This document shows, piece after piece, positions 1 through 13,300 of a stretch of 64,000 nt of DNA. Each line of letters opens with the position of its first letter. Position 1 is the first letter of the stretch. Origin of the DNA: Scatophagus argus (taxonomy: Eukaryota; Chordata; Actinopteri; Scatophagidae); assembly GCF_020382885.2 (NCBI RefSeq), contig NC_058495.1, positions 4,147,627 through 4,211,626 on the forward strand. Reading direction: 5' to 3'. The notes below the pieces were generated by a model that made no database searches, was not told the origin of the DNA, and was given only the letters and a program-made list of their open reading frames with translations. A program made the position numbers and the translations under genes.

Positions 1-350
1 AAAAGTACTATGATTGAATACTCACAAGCATTGGTATTCAGATTCCTTCATGTATCTCTTCAGGATGTTTAAGTTAACTGACCTATATTTGATCAAAGTG
101 AACTCAACCCAATCCATATTCTGATTTACAAATTTACATTTTAAGAATGAGCTGATGATGATGTTGAAATATCAGAGGTGCTGGTAGTGTTAGGAGGAAA
201 GGGGTGTGTGTTTGGGGCAGCATAAATTGTGTTAGCTACTTCATTGAAAGACAATGGAGGACAAGATGTTGTGTGTAGTGTCACCCACGTGCTTCTGCAC
301 CACTATTGTCTGCTCTCCTTCCCTGGGAGAGGAGAGATGGAGGGGTGAAA

Positions 351-421
351 GGAGGAGGAGGAGGAGGAGGAGGAGGAGGAGGATATGAAAGGAGGAGGAG
401 GTGGGTGAGTTAGTTGACTGC

Positions 422-454
<33 letters not shown>

Positions 455-457
455 GTG
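351..457. repeat. GGA and TG microsatellites upstream of scrt2
   Basis: A (GGA)n run at about 351-382 is followed by a (TG)n run at about 422-457. Together with flanking low-complexity DNA these fill the 5' flank of scrt2. I see no gene in 1-560. Confidence 0.9.
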
Positions 458-577
458 GGGAGAAGCACAGACGGCTCGTGGTAATTTGATGTGTGTCCCC
501 GGGGATGTTTGATGGATTAATGCTAAGCAGCTCCCTCTTCCAAAGCACCACCTGATCTTTGGGGCTCGTGCCCCACA

Positions 578-585
578 TATAAAAG
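578..585 (+). promoter_or_regulatory. TATA box, probable scrt2 core promoter
   Basis: TATAAAAG lies about 360 bp upstream of the scrt2 ATG. A CACCTG E-box lies 25 bp before it (548-553), a kind of site that SNAI/Scratch and bHLH proteins bind. A transcription start near 610 would give a CT-rich 5' UTR. The link to scrt2 is inferred from position and strand. Confidence 0.6.
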
Positions 586-940
586 GCTGCAGTAGTGCTG
601 AGCTCAGCTAGTCCTGCTCCATCTCTCTCTCTCTCTCTTCCTGCTTCTCTTTCTCCCTCGCCACTTTCTGTCTTCCTCTCCATCCTCCCTGTCTTCTGCT
701 TTCTCTCTGTGCTACTTTCACTACATTTTTCTCTTTCTCTTCTGGCTTTAAACCATTTCCAGCAAAGACAGTTTTTTTTGTAAACAATCTATTTTGTTGT
801 TTGTTAGGCCTGTTGAAGAAGGCCGTCTGGAAGCTTGGAAGCTCAATACATTTGTGCTCTTTCTTCTTCTTTTTTTTATCATCAGTCTGTTTACAGTTTT
901 CTATGAGGCTGTAGCATCAGGTTTTCATCAGGGGAAAAAA

Positions 941-2193
941 ATGCCACGCTCCTTTTTGGTGAAACAGCCTAAGGTTCACGATTTCTCGTCTTCCAACTAC
1001 TACCATCAGCACCAGCAGCACTGGGACGACTCCTACACTGTGACACATGCCATCACAGAGTCTGCCACCAACTTGGCGGTGCGTTTGAGTGAAAATGGTG
1101 AGTCTCTCTGAGTTGCATTTTCAACTTTCTTTTTAATATTTCATTTGTGCTAGTTATTGGTTTCTTCGTGTGGAGATGATCCATATTGTCTTTCGTACAA
1201 AACTGGACAAAAAAAAAAAAAAAAATCTAAAATAACACAGGAATTCGTGCAAAGCTGTTGTCTCTGCCACCTAGTTCCTCTTAGAAACCCCCAAATCTCC
1301 CACATGCATCGCTGGCCCCCCCTTTCTTATCCATCAGGACTTTTGTTTTCTAACTCGGCGGATGCTAAATAGTATTCAGGTCACGCCAGCTCAATCTGCT
1401 TAATACTCAAACCCGATCACACAGCAGCCTTTGGCTTTAATACTATTGTGTACATGAATGATTAGATATACGTGTGCGCACGCATTAGGCACAAAATCTG
1501 ATGCAAGCCTTTGTCAGGTCCAACTAGAAAGAAGGGGAAAAAAACTGGAGAGAAAACAGATAGCCACATGGGACTGTGTTGTCCTTAGATGGTGCAGTTG
1601 CCCTTGAGTGTCTCCTCTTATCATCCCCCCCACCCCCTCCGTTCATCTCTCCATCTCTTTCCATCTGATCCTGCAGGATGTTAGATAGCCACAGGGAGTA
1701 GGATTGCAGCAACACAATCCATATGTGGAGCAGCAAGAGGTGATAGAACAGGGTTTTTAGAGGATGGGTATTGACTGGAAAATACAGAGTGCTGCAGGTA
1801 ATTCAATAAAGTGCAACATGAGCAGTACATTGGCAGACAGTAGATTTTCATCTGTGGGATTTCTGGAGAGGCTGGATGTGAGAACAACCATGCAATACAA
1901 ACAATATGGCGTGTCTGTGTGTGTGGGTCTGTGCGTGTGTGTTTGGCTTTGAGAGACATCCAAAGAAATGTGTGCTTTGAGCAGATCCTGCTCCCCACCT
2001 CCCAACCATCAGCATCACAGATCTTGTGTTCGACTTGAATCATTTGTCCCCCAGATTTAGGATGCCAGCTGTCTGCTTCCCTTTGTGTGCCAGTATGTGT
2101 GTGTGTGAGTGTGTGTGTGTGTTTGGGGGGGGGGGGGGAGTGGGCTCAATATACCATTGACTGCTGTCAAGATCAGACAACAGCCTCCCCCCA

Positions 2194-2235
<42 letters not shown>

Positions 2236-3630
2236 CCCAGCCCTCCCTTCCCTCTTTGCCAAATCTCAGTCCCCCACCTGTCACTCAATCTTCCCCTTAC
2301 CATGCTCATGAACACTCCCAAAAACAGCACAGATGGGGAATGATCTGATTAAAATGATTTAGTGATTGAGGGGATTTCACTGCTGAGACTCTCTGTTTTG
2401 GTCCTCCCCTCCCTCCCTCCATCACAGATTCAGGGGTGTTGCTGCTGCCGCTGCTGCCAGGCAGCGACAGGTGGATCGATGCAGGAGCCAAACTACTGCT
2501 CTGTGACTGTTTTGTCAACGTCAGCACGTTGTGTTTGACTAATATTCAGATTTTTTTTCTTATGATCGCACTTGTTGGAGCCACTGGAGGTATTGATTGG
2601 GACAGAACTGTGCACTCATTAATATTTCAGTCCCGAAGCTTGCTGAACCTGGCACTTACAGCATCCTGTATAGGTCACATATTGATTAGAGGTTTGGGTA
2701 AGAGTGCTTCAGAGGTTCTTGAGATCATGAAGATGTTCCATTAATGTATCTCAATTACAAAAAACAAAAAAAAAACATTTCCAGTACTTTAATAAATGTC
2801 ATGTCCTTTTCCCAGGCTACATCCATGATTACATCATCCCCTCAGTGTTGCAGAGCACAAAGGAGCCAGGTCATGATCAGACCGGCCTCTCCTCAGGGCC
2901 CCTGTACTCCCCAGGTGGCAGTGCTGGGGAAGAGTTCTCCGACCTCGATATGGAGCACCCAGACAGCCCCGTCTCCAGTGGCACAATTGAGTCAGATAGT
3001 AGCAGTCCTGAGTCAGAGGCATGCACCATCAACGCGTTCCTCATCTCTGATGGACGCTCCCGCTGCAGACCCAAGCAGAGGTGTACCCGCAAGGGAGGCA
3101 GTCAATCGGACAGCAACGATCGTGTGGGCTCAGCAGACTGCAGCCCTGTGGCCAAAGGGAAATCTAAAGGGCGTCATGTGTGCGGCGAGTGCGGCAAGTC
3201 TTACGCCACTTCCTCCAATCTGAGCAGACACAAGCAGACTCACCGTAGCCTGGACAGCCAGCAGGCCAGGAAATGTCCCACATGCCACAAGGTGTATGTG
3301 TCCATGCCAGCGCTGGCCATGCACATGCTGACCCATGACCTGAAGCACGAATGCACGGTGTGTGGCAAGGCCTTCAGCAGACCCTGGCTCCTGCAGGGCC
3401 ACATGAGGTCTCACACCGGAGAGAAACCATTCGCCTGTGCCCACTGTGGCAAAGCCTTTGCCGACCGCTCTAACCTGCGCGCCCACATGCAGACGCATTC
3501 AGCCTTCAAGCACTATTCCTGCAAACGTTGCCACAAAAGCTTCGCACTCAAGTCCTACCTGAACAAGCACTACGAGTCGGCCTGCTTCAAAGGGTACCAA
3601 GCGGAGGATGACTGCAGCTCTGAGGACTAA
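941..3630 (+). CDS. scrt2: Scratch family zinc finger transcriptional repressor (scrt2)
   Basis: Two coding exons, 941-1097 and 2816-3630, joined G|GC in phase 1 (AATG|gtgagt and cccag|GC), give 323 aa. The start is fixed by an N-terminal SNAG repressor motif, MPRSFLVK, which must sit at the extreme N terminus to recruit corepressors. The middle holds an acidic/Ser-rich stretch and the Scratch-typical NAFLISDGRSR at about residues 125-135. Five C2H2 fingers run from about residue 175 to 314. They begin CGECGKSYATSSNLSRH, the third and fourth are joined by a TGEKPF linker, and the last ends HYESAC (a C2HC variant). Scratch proteins bind E-box-like sites and act in neuronal differentiation (family knowledge). 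Length resembles human SCRT2 (about 307 aa). I prefer scrt2 over scrt1 because tcf15 and csnk2a1 follow, as on human 20p13. The intron is rich in microsatellites. Confidence 0.95.
2095..2240. repeat. Microsatellite cluster in scrt2 intron
   Basis: A (TG)n tract with a 13-base G run (about 2095-2139) and a (CA)n tract (about 2196-2233) lie 60 bp apart in intron 1. They are complementary, so the intron RNA could fold into a GU/CA hairpin. The open frames here are only repeat-encoded. Confidence 0.9.
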
Positions 3631-4147
3631 CTGGGAAATATTCATCTTTTTCAATACTGTTGATAAACTTTTTAATAGTTCATACAACAAAGTGAGACAA
3701 AAGCTTGCCACTTCACTTCTCAGGCTTGTCACATGCATGCATGCATCATAATCCTGCCTTTTGATAAGCAATAACCTCACTTTCAATTATTCAGGATTTA
3801 TGTAGAAAATTCATAAAAATCTCAGAATTGATCACAAATGTAAAATATTTTATATTGTTTTTATAAATTAAAATTGCAATAATTTACATGCCAGTATTAT
3901 TTTATATGCCAACTAGCTCTTAATTTACCTCAAACCCTTCTTATCATCAAATAATGTATTTGTGTATTTATTAATTTATTTAACTATTTATTTGTGAATT
4001 TTTAAAGATTATTTATTTATTATTGGTTGATGTATTGGTGAATTTAACACGGATTTATCAGGAGCCATGTGTTGGACTTGTTGAAAACAAAAGCCAAAAT
4101 ATATTCTGACACCCTGTCTTTCTCTGTCTGATCAATTTGGTGATGAC

Positions 4148-4153
4148 AATAAA
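4148..4153 (+). terminator. Polyadenylation signal of scrt2
   Basis: AATAAA lies about 520 bp after the scrt2 stop, at the end of an AT-rich 3' UTR with ATTTA motifs (3960-4020), which often mark unstable mRNAs. It is the first canonical hexamer before the transposon remnant at 4229. Confidence 0.6.
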
Positions 4154-4228
4154 GCTGATGAACATTAATAATTACTGAAGCTCCATTTACTCATGCCTGA
4201 ATACATTCAAAGATGAATCACACTTTCA

Positions 4229-4772
4229 TTATATAGCCAAAAGTGTTCAGGCACTCCTTTGTTATCGATCCAAGGTGGGGTTTTTCAGTGGTTGGGCTCG
4301 GTTCCTTACTTCCGGTGAAGGGAAATCTTAATGCTTCAGCACACCAAGACATTTTGGACAATGCTATGCTTCCAACTTTGTGACAACAGTTTGTATATTA
4401 TTATATTCCAGCATGACTGAGTCCCAGTGCACAAAGCAAAGTCCATAAAGACATGGTTGGATCGGTTTGGTGTGGAAGAACTTGACCGGCCTGTGCAGAG
4501 CCTGGACCTCAACCCCATCAAACCTTTGAGATGAACTGGAACGCAAATTGCAAGCCAGGTCTTTTGGTCCAACGTCAGTGCACTATTCCGCCATAACACG
4601 AATGGGCAAAACTTCCCACAGAAACACTCAGAACTCTTGTGGAAAGCCTTTTGGGAAGAGTGGAAGCTGTTATAGCTGCAAAGTTGTCTGTGTATCTAGA
4701 ATGCAATGTCATTAAAGTCCCCATTGGTGTAATGGCCAGGTGTCCCAATACTTTTGTCTATATAGTGTAGCA
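4229..4772 (+). mobile_element. Decayed Tc1/mariner-type DNA transposon
   Basis: The element is bounded by imperfect inverted ends. The right end reads CAATACTTTTGTCTATATAG, and the left end reads TATATAGCCAAAAGTGTTC. Inside on the + strand is a broken piece of transposase C terminus: LDLNPIKPLR in one frame, then DELERKLQAR in another, matching the Tc1 pattern SPDLNP...DELERRL. Frameshifts and an internal deletion (only about 540 bp remain, against about 1.3-1.6 kb for a full element) make it inactive. The frames on the minus strand here are shadows. Confidence 0.8.
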
Positions 4773-7700
4773 CAAATAGAATATGCTTTTGATGAAGTGC
4801 ACATTGCACCTGCGGCACAGACAAGAAATGACATATTAAGACTATTCAGCAGCAGTGTTACCTGAACAGGTAAAGTTGCTTTGTTCTACCTTGACAGTAC
4901 AATAAAATCAACAGGGATACCAGTGACCACAGCTGGTAACATATTGAACATGTTGCATGTCAAAATTGTACAAAATTTTGCACTCCACTTTGGGTCAGTA
5001 CCCCTAATAAGTATTGAGTAGATGAGATCAGAACAGTTCTCAAGATACTGGGGGCTATACAGACAGATATACAGACAAATCTTAGTCTTCACATGACAGA
5101 CAGACAGACAACCAACAGGACGATCAGTCCTGATCGGGTGCCTCTGCCACTCCCATGGTCCCATGGAATACAGATACCACACCCAGGCCTGGTTGGTGCT
5201 GAAGCCACCTTGCCTTTCCAATGTGTGCAACAGCGTGCCACCTGAGCCTGCCTGTAGATCCCACTGTTTGACATTACCGTCTCAGAGTGAAGGTAGAGTG
5301 ATGTGCTCCAGCTTGAACTTTCAGGTGTGGGGTGGAGTTGACACTGCTCCATCTCTACCTGGCTTCCATTACCCAGATGCAAGGGGTTTGCCAAGTACTC
5401 TCTCTGTGATTAAGAGTGCCATTCTAGCCCTCATCAGCATCAAACACCATGTCGTGATCCTTATTCTTCCTCCATTAGTGTTGCTGTATCATCCGCCAGT
5501 CTTTCTTCCAGGGCCTCTCTCTCTCTGCAATGGGCTGAATTTCATCATCCTCAGCTTCCATTACCACCTCCTTCCCTTCATCAACACCATACCCACCATC
5601 CTCCTACCCCTTCTACCTCATCTCATCAAATGCTTTCTCATCATGTCCTGCCTTTTGCTGCCGTCCCCTTTCCTCCTCATCTCAGTGGGTCTGCCTAGCC
5701 ACAAGGTGTCCATAGCCTGTCCAACAGGTTATCACATGCTCCTTTTCCCAGCAAGTTCTGTGAAAGTCCTCTCTCGCTCTTATTGGAAAGCCTGCTTGGG
5801 AACCTACTGGCCCACATGCCGGGAACTGCCAAGCATTGTTGTTACCCACATGATCTAAAGAGAACAGGAAAAGGGTCTCAAAAATATTCCTGGTATCTTC
5901 AAGAATGATAATATCATGTATCTTCTGGGCCTCAATGGGAGTTTCAACCCTCTAGTAGCTCCTGGTGCATGAGTACTCAAAACAAGGCACACACCAAAAA
6001 GGATAATATGATACACATTCCTGCGAGTACTTTGACTCTAATCCTCCAATCCACAGGTGGCTGTAAGGATGGCTGTAAGCCCAGAACGTATGACTATTTT
6101 GTTCATGGGTTTCATACACATATTCTGTAGTAAAATACTTAAAAGCTAAACTGTAACCAGAGTAGGGTCCATGGTCTAATTTATGTCAGTATAAGGATCC
6201 TCAATTTAAGTTAAGTTTTGCAGTTTTGCATTCAATATGTTTGCTAGCCCTCAATACATTTGTTAGGATACACACAATGCATTTTGAAAAGTGCCACATG
6301 GCACCTTCAAATTAACAAATGTTAGTCTTGGATATCTATGCTTGCTTTTTTGTGTTTTAGTTGGCAAGCAAAGGGACAAAAAATAAATTCCTAAATGACA
6401 AACTTGATTGAAAATCAGTAACACTATTTTTCTGAGACAATTTGGGGAATGTAGTGTAAAACAGGAAAACATGTCTCATGGTAGGAATTGGTAGGTAAAA
6501 TAGTATCAAGCACTATTTAATCTCAATCATTATCCGTGATGAAAATCAAGATCTAGTTGGCTACATCATTCTGTTGGTCTGTTCACGTAGCATGGCTCTG
6601 TTAGTCAATGAAGTTATGTGAAGTTTGGAAACACAAATAAGAGAACATTAAATATCATAATCTCCACGAATTGCCTGAAAAGTAGATTGTGGATCCCTCC
6701 AAGATTGATGGTGATCTAAAATGGTCACAATTGCCCAACTTAGTAATTTACAAATTTACTGAATGAGGCAATACAAATTAGCAAAAATAAATAAATAAAT
6801 AAAATAATAAGTAAAATAAAATAAATAAATAATGAAATAAAGTAAACAGACCACAAGACAAGCTCTTTAAAACTAACCTTTGGCAGTAGAGTGATGTCAC
6901 ACTAAGCAGGAAGGTTGCGAGGTGATGTGGGTTACCACCATAATAACAAGTCGCTTGCCTCAGTAGAAGATGAGGGACTGGCATCTGATGAAGTTGGGTG
7001 ACCAGCAAGCAGAAAACAGGAAAAAAAATTTTGACAGGATGTGAGTCACTTTCTAATCTCATACTCTTGTGCTACATGAGAGGCCAAAGGTGAAAGACAG
7101 TCTTGTAAGCCCTGACCCCACATGTCACCTTTTCTGCTCTCAGCACTAGACCACCAAGTTATGTAATGTAAGACAACATTGCTTTACACTAATGCTACCT
7201 GTATTTTTCATTGTTGTTGGCTTTTTGTGTTTCAATACATAAAATCTAAAATATTAGGTAAATACAATAGAGAATCAACAGCAAAACTGTGACATGTAGA
7301 ATGTCACCACCCATCTAGCTAGATAGTCTCAACACAGTGTAACTCAGTTTATATTCAGTTTCAACATGATCACTACACACTGACCTATAATGGGCTATAA
7401 CAGCCACTTACACAACCAACAAACAAACCAAAGAAAGTTTGATCGCTTGGAGGAGCTGTGAGTGCAGGACTTACAGTAATGTATGACTACAGCTTTAACA
7501 TTTTCTCACCTTTGAATACATGGGGAGAGATATTAGGTAGGTATGCAATTAAAATGAAACATTTTGTTAGCTATTTAGACAATAAGGCTGTATGTGCTAC
7601 ACAGTGAGATTTTACATATAATGACATTACTCAAGATCTTGGCATAACTGTAGTGATAATGGTAAGAGTGCCATCCGCTGGCTAATTACTGTAGGTGTTA

Positions 7701-8642
7701 AAAAGAACTGCTGGAATAACACAAAACTCTAGCAGTTAAATACTGTGTGAGATTCAAAGCATGAAAGGTTGCAGGATACAGTCAGACACAAAGGTAGGAT
7801 AACGTTATGTGTTTCACTTTATCCAGTACTGCTGTTTGATGAATTATGCATGAGTAACCAAAGTTTTGTTAGCATAGCCAACCCTAACCCTTGGGTTGGG
7901 TTAGCCGCGCAATCATACATACAAAAAAAAAAACAACAACAACACATGAAGTAGATGAAAAGCACTGCAGAATGTGATTAATGGAAACCATAAAATCCAC
8001 TGTTTGTAATAGTGGATATGGTGGAAATCACTGAGTGCTACAGAAATTATATAGCCCCCAGTAACCTGGTACACTTTGCATATCCTTACTCATACTGTAA
8101 ATGTGGTATTTTGTGGCACTTTGTTGTCTGAGGGCAACTTCCTTGTAGTAAACTTTGTTGATGTATTTGAGATTAAATCAGTGAGCAGTCTATCAAAACA
8201 GTGATTTCACCTTCTCAAATTGTTTTTTGAGGTCAGAAAAAATGAAAACAAATAAATTTAATTAGAGGAAATGTTTAGTGTTACTGAAATGTTTTAATTC
8301 CATCTTGTGACTGCTAAAGATGAGGACATCCAGCTCAGAATGTCTCCTACAGGAAGCAGCCACACAGTTTCACTTTGGCTTTTGTGGGCCATGTCCCTCA
8401 GATGACGATCCAGCATCTGAATCTGGAAACTGAGGAAGCATCAATGAGATAAAACATCTCAGCATACCCATTAGTGCAGTGCTTCCTCTGACCAGCAGAG
8501 GGGGCAACCAGAAAAACACCACATTCTCATTATCTGGCACTCATAAGGAGGATTAGTGTGTTAGTCACAACAGCGACATTCACAAGATGAAAATCCACAG
8601 CAAGGTGTGTCAGCAGCACCTAGTCTGCGATCTGTCCTCCTA

Positions 8643-8664
8643 CCCCCCCCCCCCCCCCCCCCCT
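8643..8664. repeat. Poly-C/poly-G homopolymer run
   Basis: An uninterrupted run of 22 cytosines. Such runs can form i-motif or G-quadruplex-like structures and are prone to length error. Confidence 0.95.
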
Positions 8665-10352
8665 TTGCCATGTTAGGAGATTCCTCCCTTCACAGCACAG
8701 TGCTGTGGCCTGACCACAGGATGTTCTCTGGGTCAGGTGTCATGAGAACTGGGCTGCTGGTCCAGACCAGACAGGGCTGAGCCCTTGGTGGCCCCCAGCC
8801 ACCAATCCCTCATGGGAAACGCAAGTATGTGTCTCAATAGACCACAGAGTGGATATGGCTATTTTCAGACACAATGGCCACCATTCAAGGCAAATATTCA
8901 CGTCTGTACATATGTATACATGTACGCACACACTATATGGAAAAACAGGGTCAACTTAGTTCAAAGGGTAGAAAAAAAATATGCTGCTAACTGTACAGCA
9001 ACGTGAAAAGAAAGATCAACTTTTGTTTCTGTTGTATGTAAAACTTGGGGCTATATGATGAAAAAGGTTGGGTTTTCTTTGCATGTACACAACCTCAGAG
9101 CCCCGGTCAGAGATAGTATCATGACATGGGTCGCGATGCTTGACCCAGGCTTTCTGCTTCAGGCTCTGTGTGTGTTCCATAAGGAGGGACACTTGGTGCA
9201 TCCTTTGATCCCTTTTCCACTTAAAGGACTGATCGTGTGCCGTTTAAAGGAACTTGCTGTTATAATGGAGAGCTATGAAAAATATAACAAAGTGTTGCTG
9301 CAGAAAAGAGCAGAAAAAAGCAACACTGATGCTGCAAACAAAGCAAGAGAGGAATACTGGCAGGCAGTTGCTGATTAATATATTTATTTTGCACTTAATG
9401 TCCTGTTTATTTCTAATGTGATAACTGCATATTGTAGAGCTCTCAAACTTGATACAACGGATTTAAACAAGTCCCATGATGAAGGATGCATGGAAATAAA
9501 TTTTATTGATTGAATATCATCTGTGATAAACTCCAATAGGCTCTACAGAGTCTGTAAGCATCTTTCAGCTCATTGTTTTGGTTATACTGCTGTAACTGCA
9601 TACTGTAGTGCCAGTCTCACATTGATTAACGTATTTCCACCAGTGAAGGTCAAGTTGAATACTAATTACTCATTGAGAATCAGTTAAATTACTTTATTAA
9701 TTTATGATCACCAAAAGTATTTGGCTTTTGGCAGGTGTATAGTTACTGAAAGAGCAGCTTCCAGACACATTTAGGGACTAGCTAGTGAACACAGTGAAGC
9801 ATTTCCCTCAGGGATTAGTGGAGGTCAAAAACAGAGCGTGACTGTTAGACTTCCAATCATCAGGTGGATAAATGCAACTGCAAATATTGTTCCTTGTCCA
9901 CAGTATTTGTAAATGGGCAAATGAATGTTAAGTGAACCCCAAAATGCTGAACGCCATGACATAAAACAAATTATTAAAGATGTATAAAAATCTGGACAGA
10001 AAGTGAATGACACAAAAGTCTATGTGTTGGTGTGGCAGGTGAGGCAATGTGGTCAAAATGGCCAAAGCCAACAGAGTATCCAGAGATTGCAGGGATCTCA
10101 AAAAACACCAGGAGAAGCTGAGCACAGAGGGACACTGGAGTGGACCTGGGACAAAGAGGCAAACATTAATAATGTCAAAAGGACAAAGTGTGCTTGGCCC
10201 AACATTGTTACCACTGAGATTGACAGAACAATCTGGTGGAGCTGGAATGGAAGAGCTGGTCCTTATAAGCAGCCAAAGATGGGTGGAGTTGATTGCAGAA
10301 TGATTCTCAGGTGTGCAGGTGAACAAAAGTAGGTCACCACGCCCGGCTGGAG

Positions 10353-10361
<9 letters not shown>

Positions 10362-10391
<30 letters not shown>
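10362..10391. repeat. (CA)n microsatellite
   Basis: Perfect alternating CA for about 30 bases. It produces spurious His/Thr and Cys/Val frames on both strands. Confidence 0.95.
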
Positions 10392-10394
<3 letters not shown>

Positions 10395-13300
10395 GGAGAG
10401 ACAAACAGGAACAGACCAAAACACAAGGGAGGGGAAAACAGAGGAGTACAAAAGGAAACGGGGGAAAAAAACTGGCAGACACTGACATAATGTGTCAGTG
10501 TTGCATGCACAGCTTGTTCTGCTGCCCATAGGATGCAAGAGAGAGGAGGAAAAAAATGAATCCACAGCAACCTATTATCAATAATTTATTTAAGTAATTT
10601 CCAAAGCACGAATACTGAGCCTTCACTATCTTCACCTTCTTTAATGAGAAGATTCTCTGCTTGTCTCTGTTGTGAATTTAAGAAATATGAAAACTATAGT
10701 TTGGGCTCAATAAGAAATTGGCTTTTTTCACTTAACATTTTACAGACAATATAGTGTAGTAACATACATATAATGAGACATTGTGATAAAAAACAAAATA
10801 GCCCACTTGACCCCTTCATGTCCTCTACACACCTTTTGAAAAGGATATAGCCATAAAAACAAGCAGTCATGCTCTACTGTACATGTCTGCAAGCATAAAA
10901 CTTCCACCACAGACAAAGGAACAGAGCAGCACTGCAGGTCAACGCTGCTTGCCAATCAACACAGAGGATATGGCTGCTGTGTCCAGAGCAGGCAAAATGA
11001 CCTCAAGGCCAAAACGGATGAGTCTTTTTATAGCCTCCTTTATCAGACCTCAAGCCATGTCTGTTACATCATGTCAAACAAGGTTTTATAGCCAACCTGT
11101 AGATTTCTCTGGTGCGATAAACTCTGTTGACCCGTGAAGGCTTTGGCTCGAAGGTCCCATGTGACTCTGGAGGAAGTCGACAGACGTGGGCTGGAGGAAC
11201 ATCAAGCCCAGCCCGGTGGACATTAAAGGCAGTGGTGGGCTTCTCCAAAAGAATCATTGCGTGTGAGTTGACTTCCTCTATCACAGACTTGGTGTTCTGC
11301 CTGTTTGGGGGCCTTGGTGGATCCCTTGGGAGATGATGACACACTAGTTCATCAGCTCCAGGATCAAGAAACACCTGCTTCTTTTAGATACTGCTCCTAT
11401 AAAGTAGCTTTGGAGTGTTTATTTTAACTCCAGCGTTACCTTTAATGGTGCTGAGAGGAACACAAGGACAATTCAACTGTAAAACTGTAATTTTCATATT
11501 TGGAACTCGGGACCAATCTCTGACAGTGATGTCATTTCATAAGAAAAGGCATCTTCAGATGAAGAATTTATCAAGTTGAGGTTTCAAAGGGCAGACAAGT
11601 GGCGGATGTGGCCATTTGTTGAACTTTTACTGACACACCGTCCCACCTGTCTTCGTTGCTCAGACTGTCAGGAGTGATGAAACACAATCAGCGTCTTTGG
11701 GAGGGAAAAGAGGGAAAAAAGTGGGGGAGAAGGTGTAGGACAGAGGTGGGATGGGAGGAGGATGGGCACATGATCACTGAGTCTTATCTGAGGTCACACT
11801 GAGGGTCAAATGAAAGTTAATACTCTTGCTGCTGTACTCGGGGTTAGAGTAGCTTTGCTCTGCAGGAGAAGCACCGACTAATTTACCACAGGAGAAGTCT
11901 GAATGAACATGTCATTTAGTCCTCCTTTGGGTTAACTGAGGGCCTAAATGAGAATGTCAACTGGCACTGGAGTCTAATAATGGAGAAAATGCAAAAATGT
12001 ATTAAACCAGACAACCCACATGGCCAACAACAACCAAGGAAATTAGTATCAAGTTCCACGTCTTTTTTTGATTTTGTAAAGTCAAGTTTAAAGTCATCAA
12101 ATCTGAAGCTGACTGGAGTCCAAGCTAAAGTTGTGGAAACAAATTCAGTTCTCACAAGTCTCACTTTTTTTTTTTTGACTTGACAGTTTTACCGCACATA
12201 CAGTACATGCAGGAAACTACGTTTTACAAACCTAATAGTTATCATTAGTAGTCAGCTGAACTATAACTTAAGTAATATATAGGTTTCACACGCAGTATAC
12301 CGTAAATTTACAAGAGTTCATGATCTTAAGTGCTGTAATTATTATACTCTGAATGAACAAAAGATGAAAACCCCACACTTCTCAGTGATTTTATGCATCT
12401 TTTATTTACTGTTTAGTTGGAAAACTGGCAAGTTCTGATGACCAGTGATAGGAAGCAAACAAACGTGAGGACATTTCAGTCATGAGCGGCAAGTGTTTCC
12501 AGCAAAATAACAAACAGTCATTGTTAGGGAGACAGACAGCTATTCAGACTGTGCCACTACAGTATATGCTGTCTATACACACTCACTCTCCTGCTCTCTG
12601 TGCTAACACACACACACACAGTTTGATAGTCTGTCTGTTGGATGAAGATACATGAGAATTTTCATGTCTTCTCCTTCCCCTTCCCTCCTGTATGTGCCCT
12701 CTTTGTCCACGTATCTCCTCTCTGTATGGTCACTTTGCTTTCTGTTGTCTCTCCCTGGGTACAGGTTTGCTGAAGGCTGCAGGAAGATGAAATCCTGCAG
12801 AAAGCTCTCCTAGAAGGCACAAAGTGTTTACAGGCTACAATATTAATATCACAACAAGTGCTGTTTCGAGATCATTTCTCTCAAGTTGCATAATCTAGTT
12901 TGGTTATTTTAATATGGGGCTTTTTTTGGGGAAAAAATGCACAGCACATAACATGACAACACGTAAGCAGACATTTTTTACATCATTTGTCACTATCGGC
13001 TCTCAGATCCTGAATTTGAATGAAGAAGAATGGGATAAACAACCCACATGCAATAGGTGTTGTATGTCCGGCGAAAACAGAAAAAGCAGCAGTAGAAGAA
13101 GAAATGAGCAGCTGGATGACCAGAAACAATTCTATAAGTCTGTAATTTCCATAGAGGTATTAAGAGATACAACTTGCCATGTCAGCCTCAAAGATCAATC
13201 GTTACTCTTTGTAGCATGAGGCCATGAGGGTTTAATATTTGTAAGATTTTCCTAAAGCCTGTAAAACCTATAGTTTAGTTTTCATGTGTTTGACATCATT

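Noticed and set aside
794-1111. 105-codon frame containing scrt2 exon 1
   Set aside because: The part before the ATG at 941 is 5' UTR read in frame. The SNAG motif must be N-terminal, and the part after 1097 is intron.
2040-2348. Overlapping frames on both strands in the scrt2 intron
   Set aside because: They are Cys/Val and His/Thr strings encoded by TG/CA microsatellites.
2834-3498. Minus-strand frames across scrt2 exon 2
   Set aside because: Antisense shadows of the zinc-finger coding exon.
5163-5858. 231-codon open frame on the + strand
   Set aside because: Leu/Pro/Ser-rich, low complexity over much of its length, no domain, no start context or splice sites. A CT-rich strand produces such frames by chance.
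7868-7905. CCAACCCTAACCCTTGGGTTGGG, telomere-like motif
   Set aside because: Only one or two imperfect CCCTAA units, interpretable as a short inverted repeat rather than an interstitial telomere array.
10003-10565. Several frames over 100 codons on both strands
   Set aside because: They overlap each other around a (CA)n tract and have no domain or splice context.
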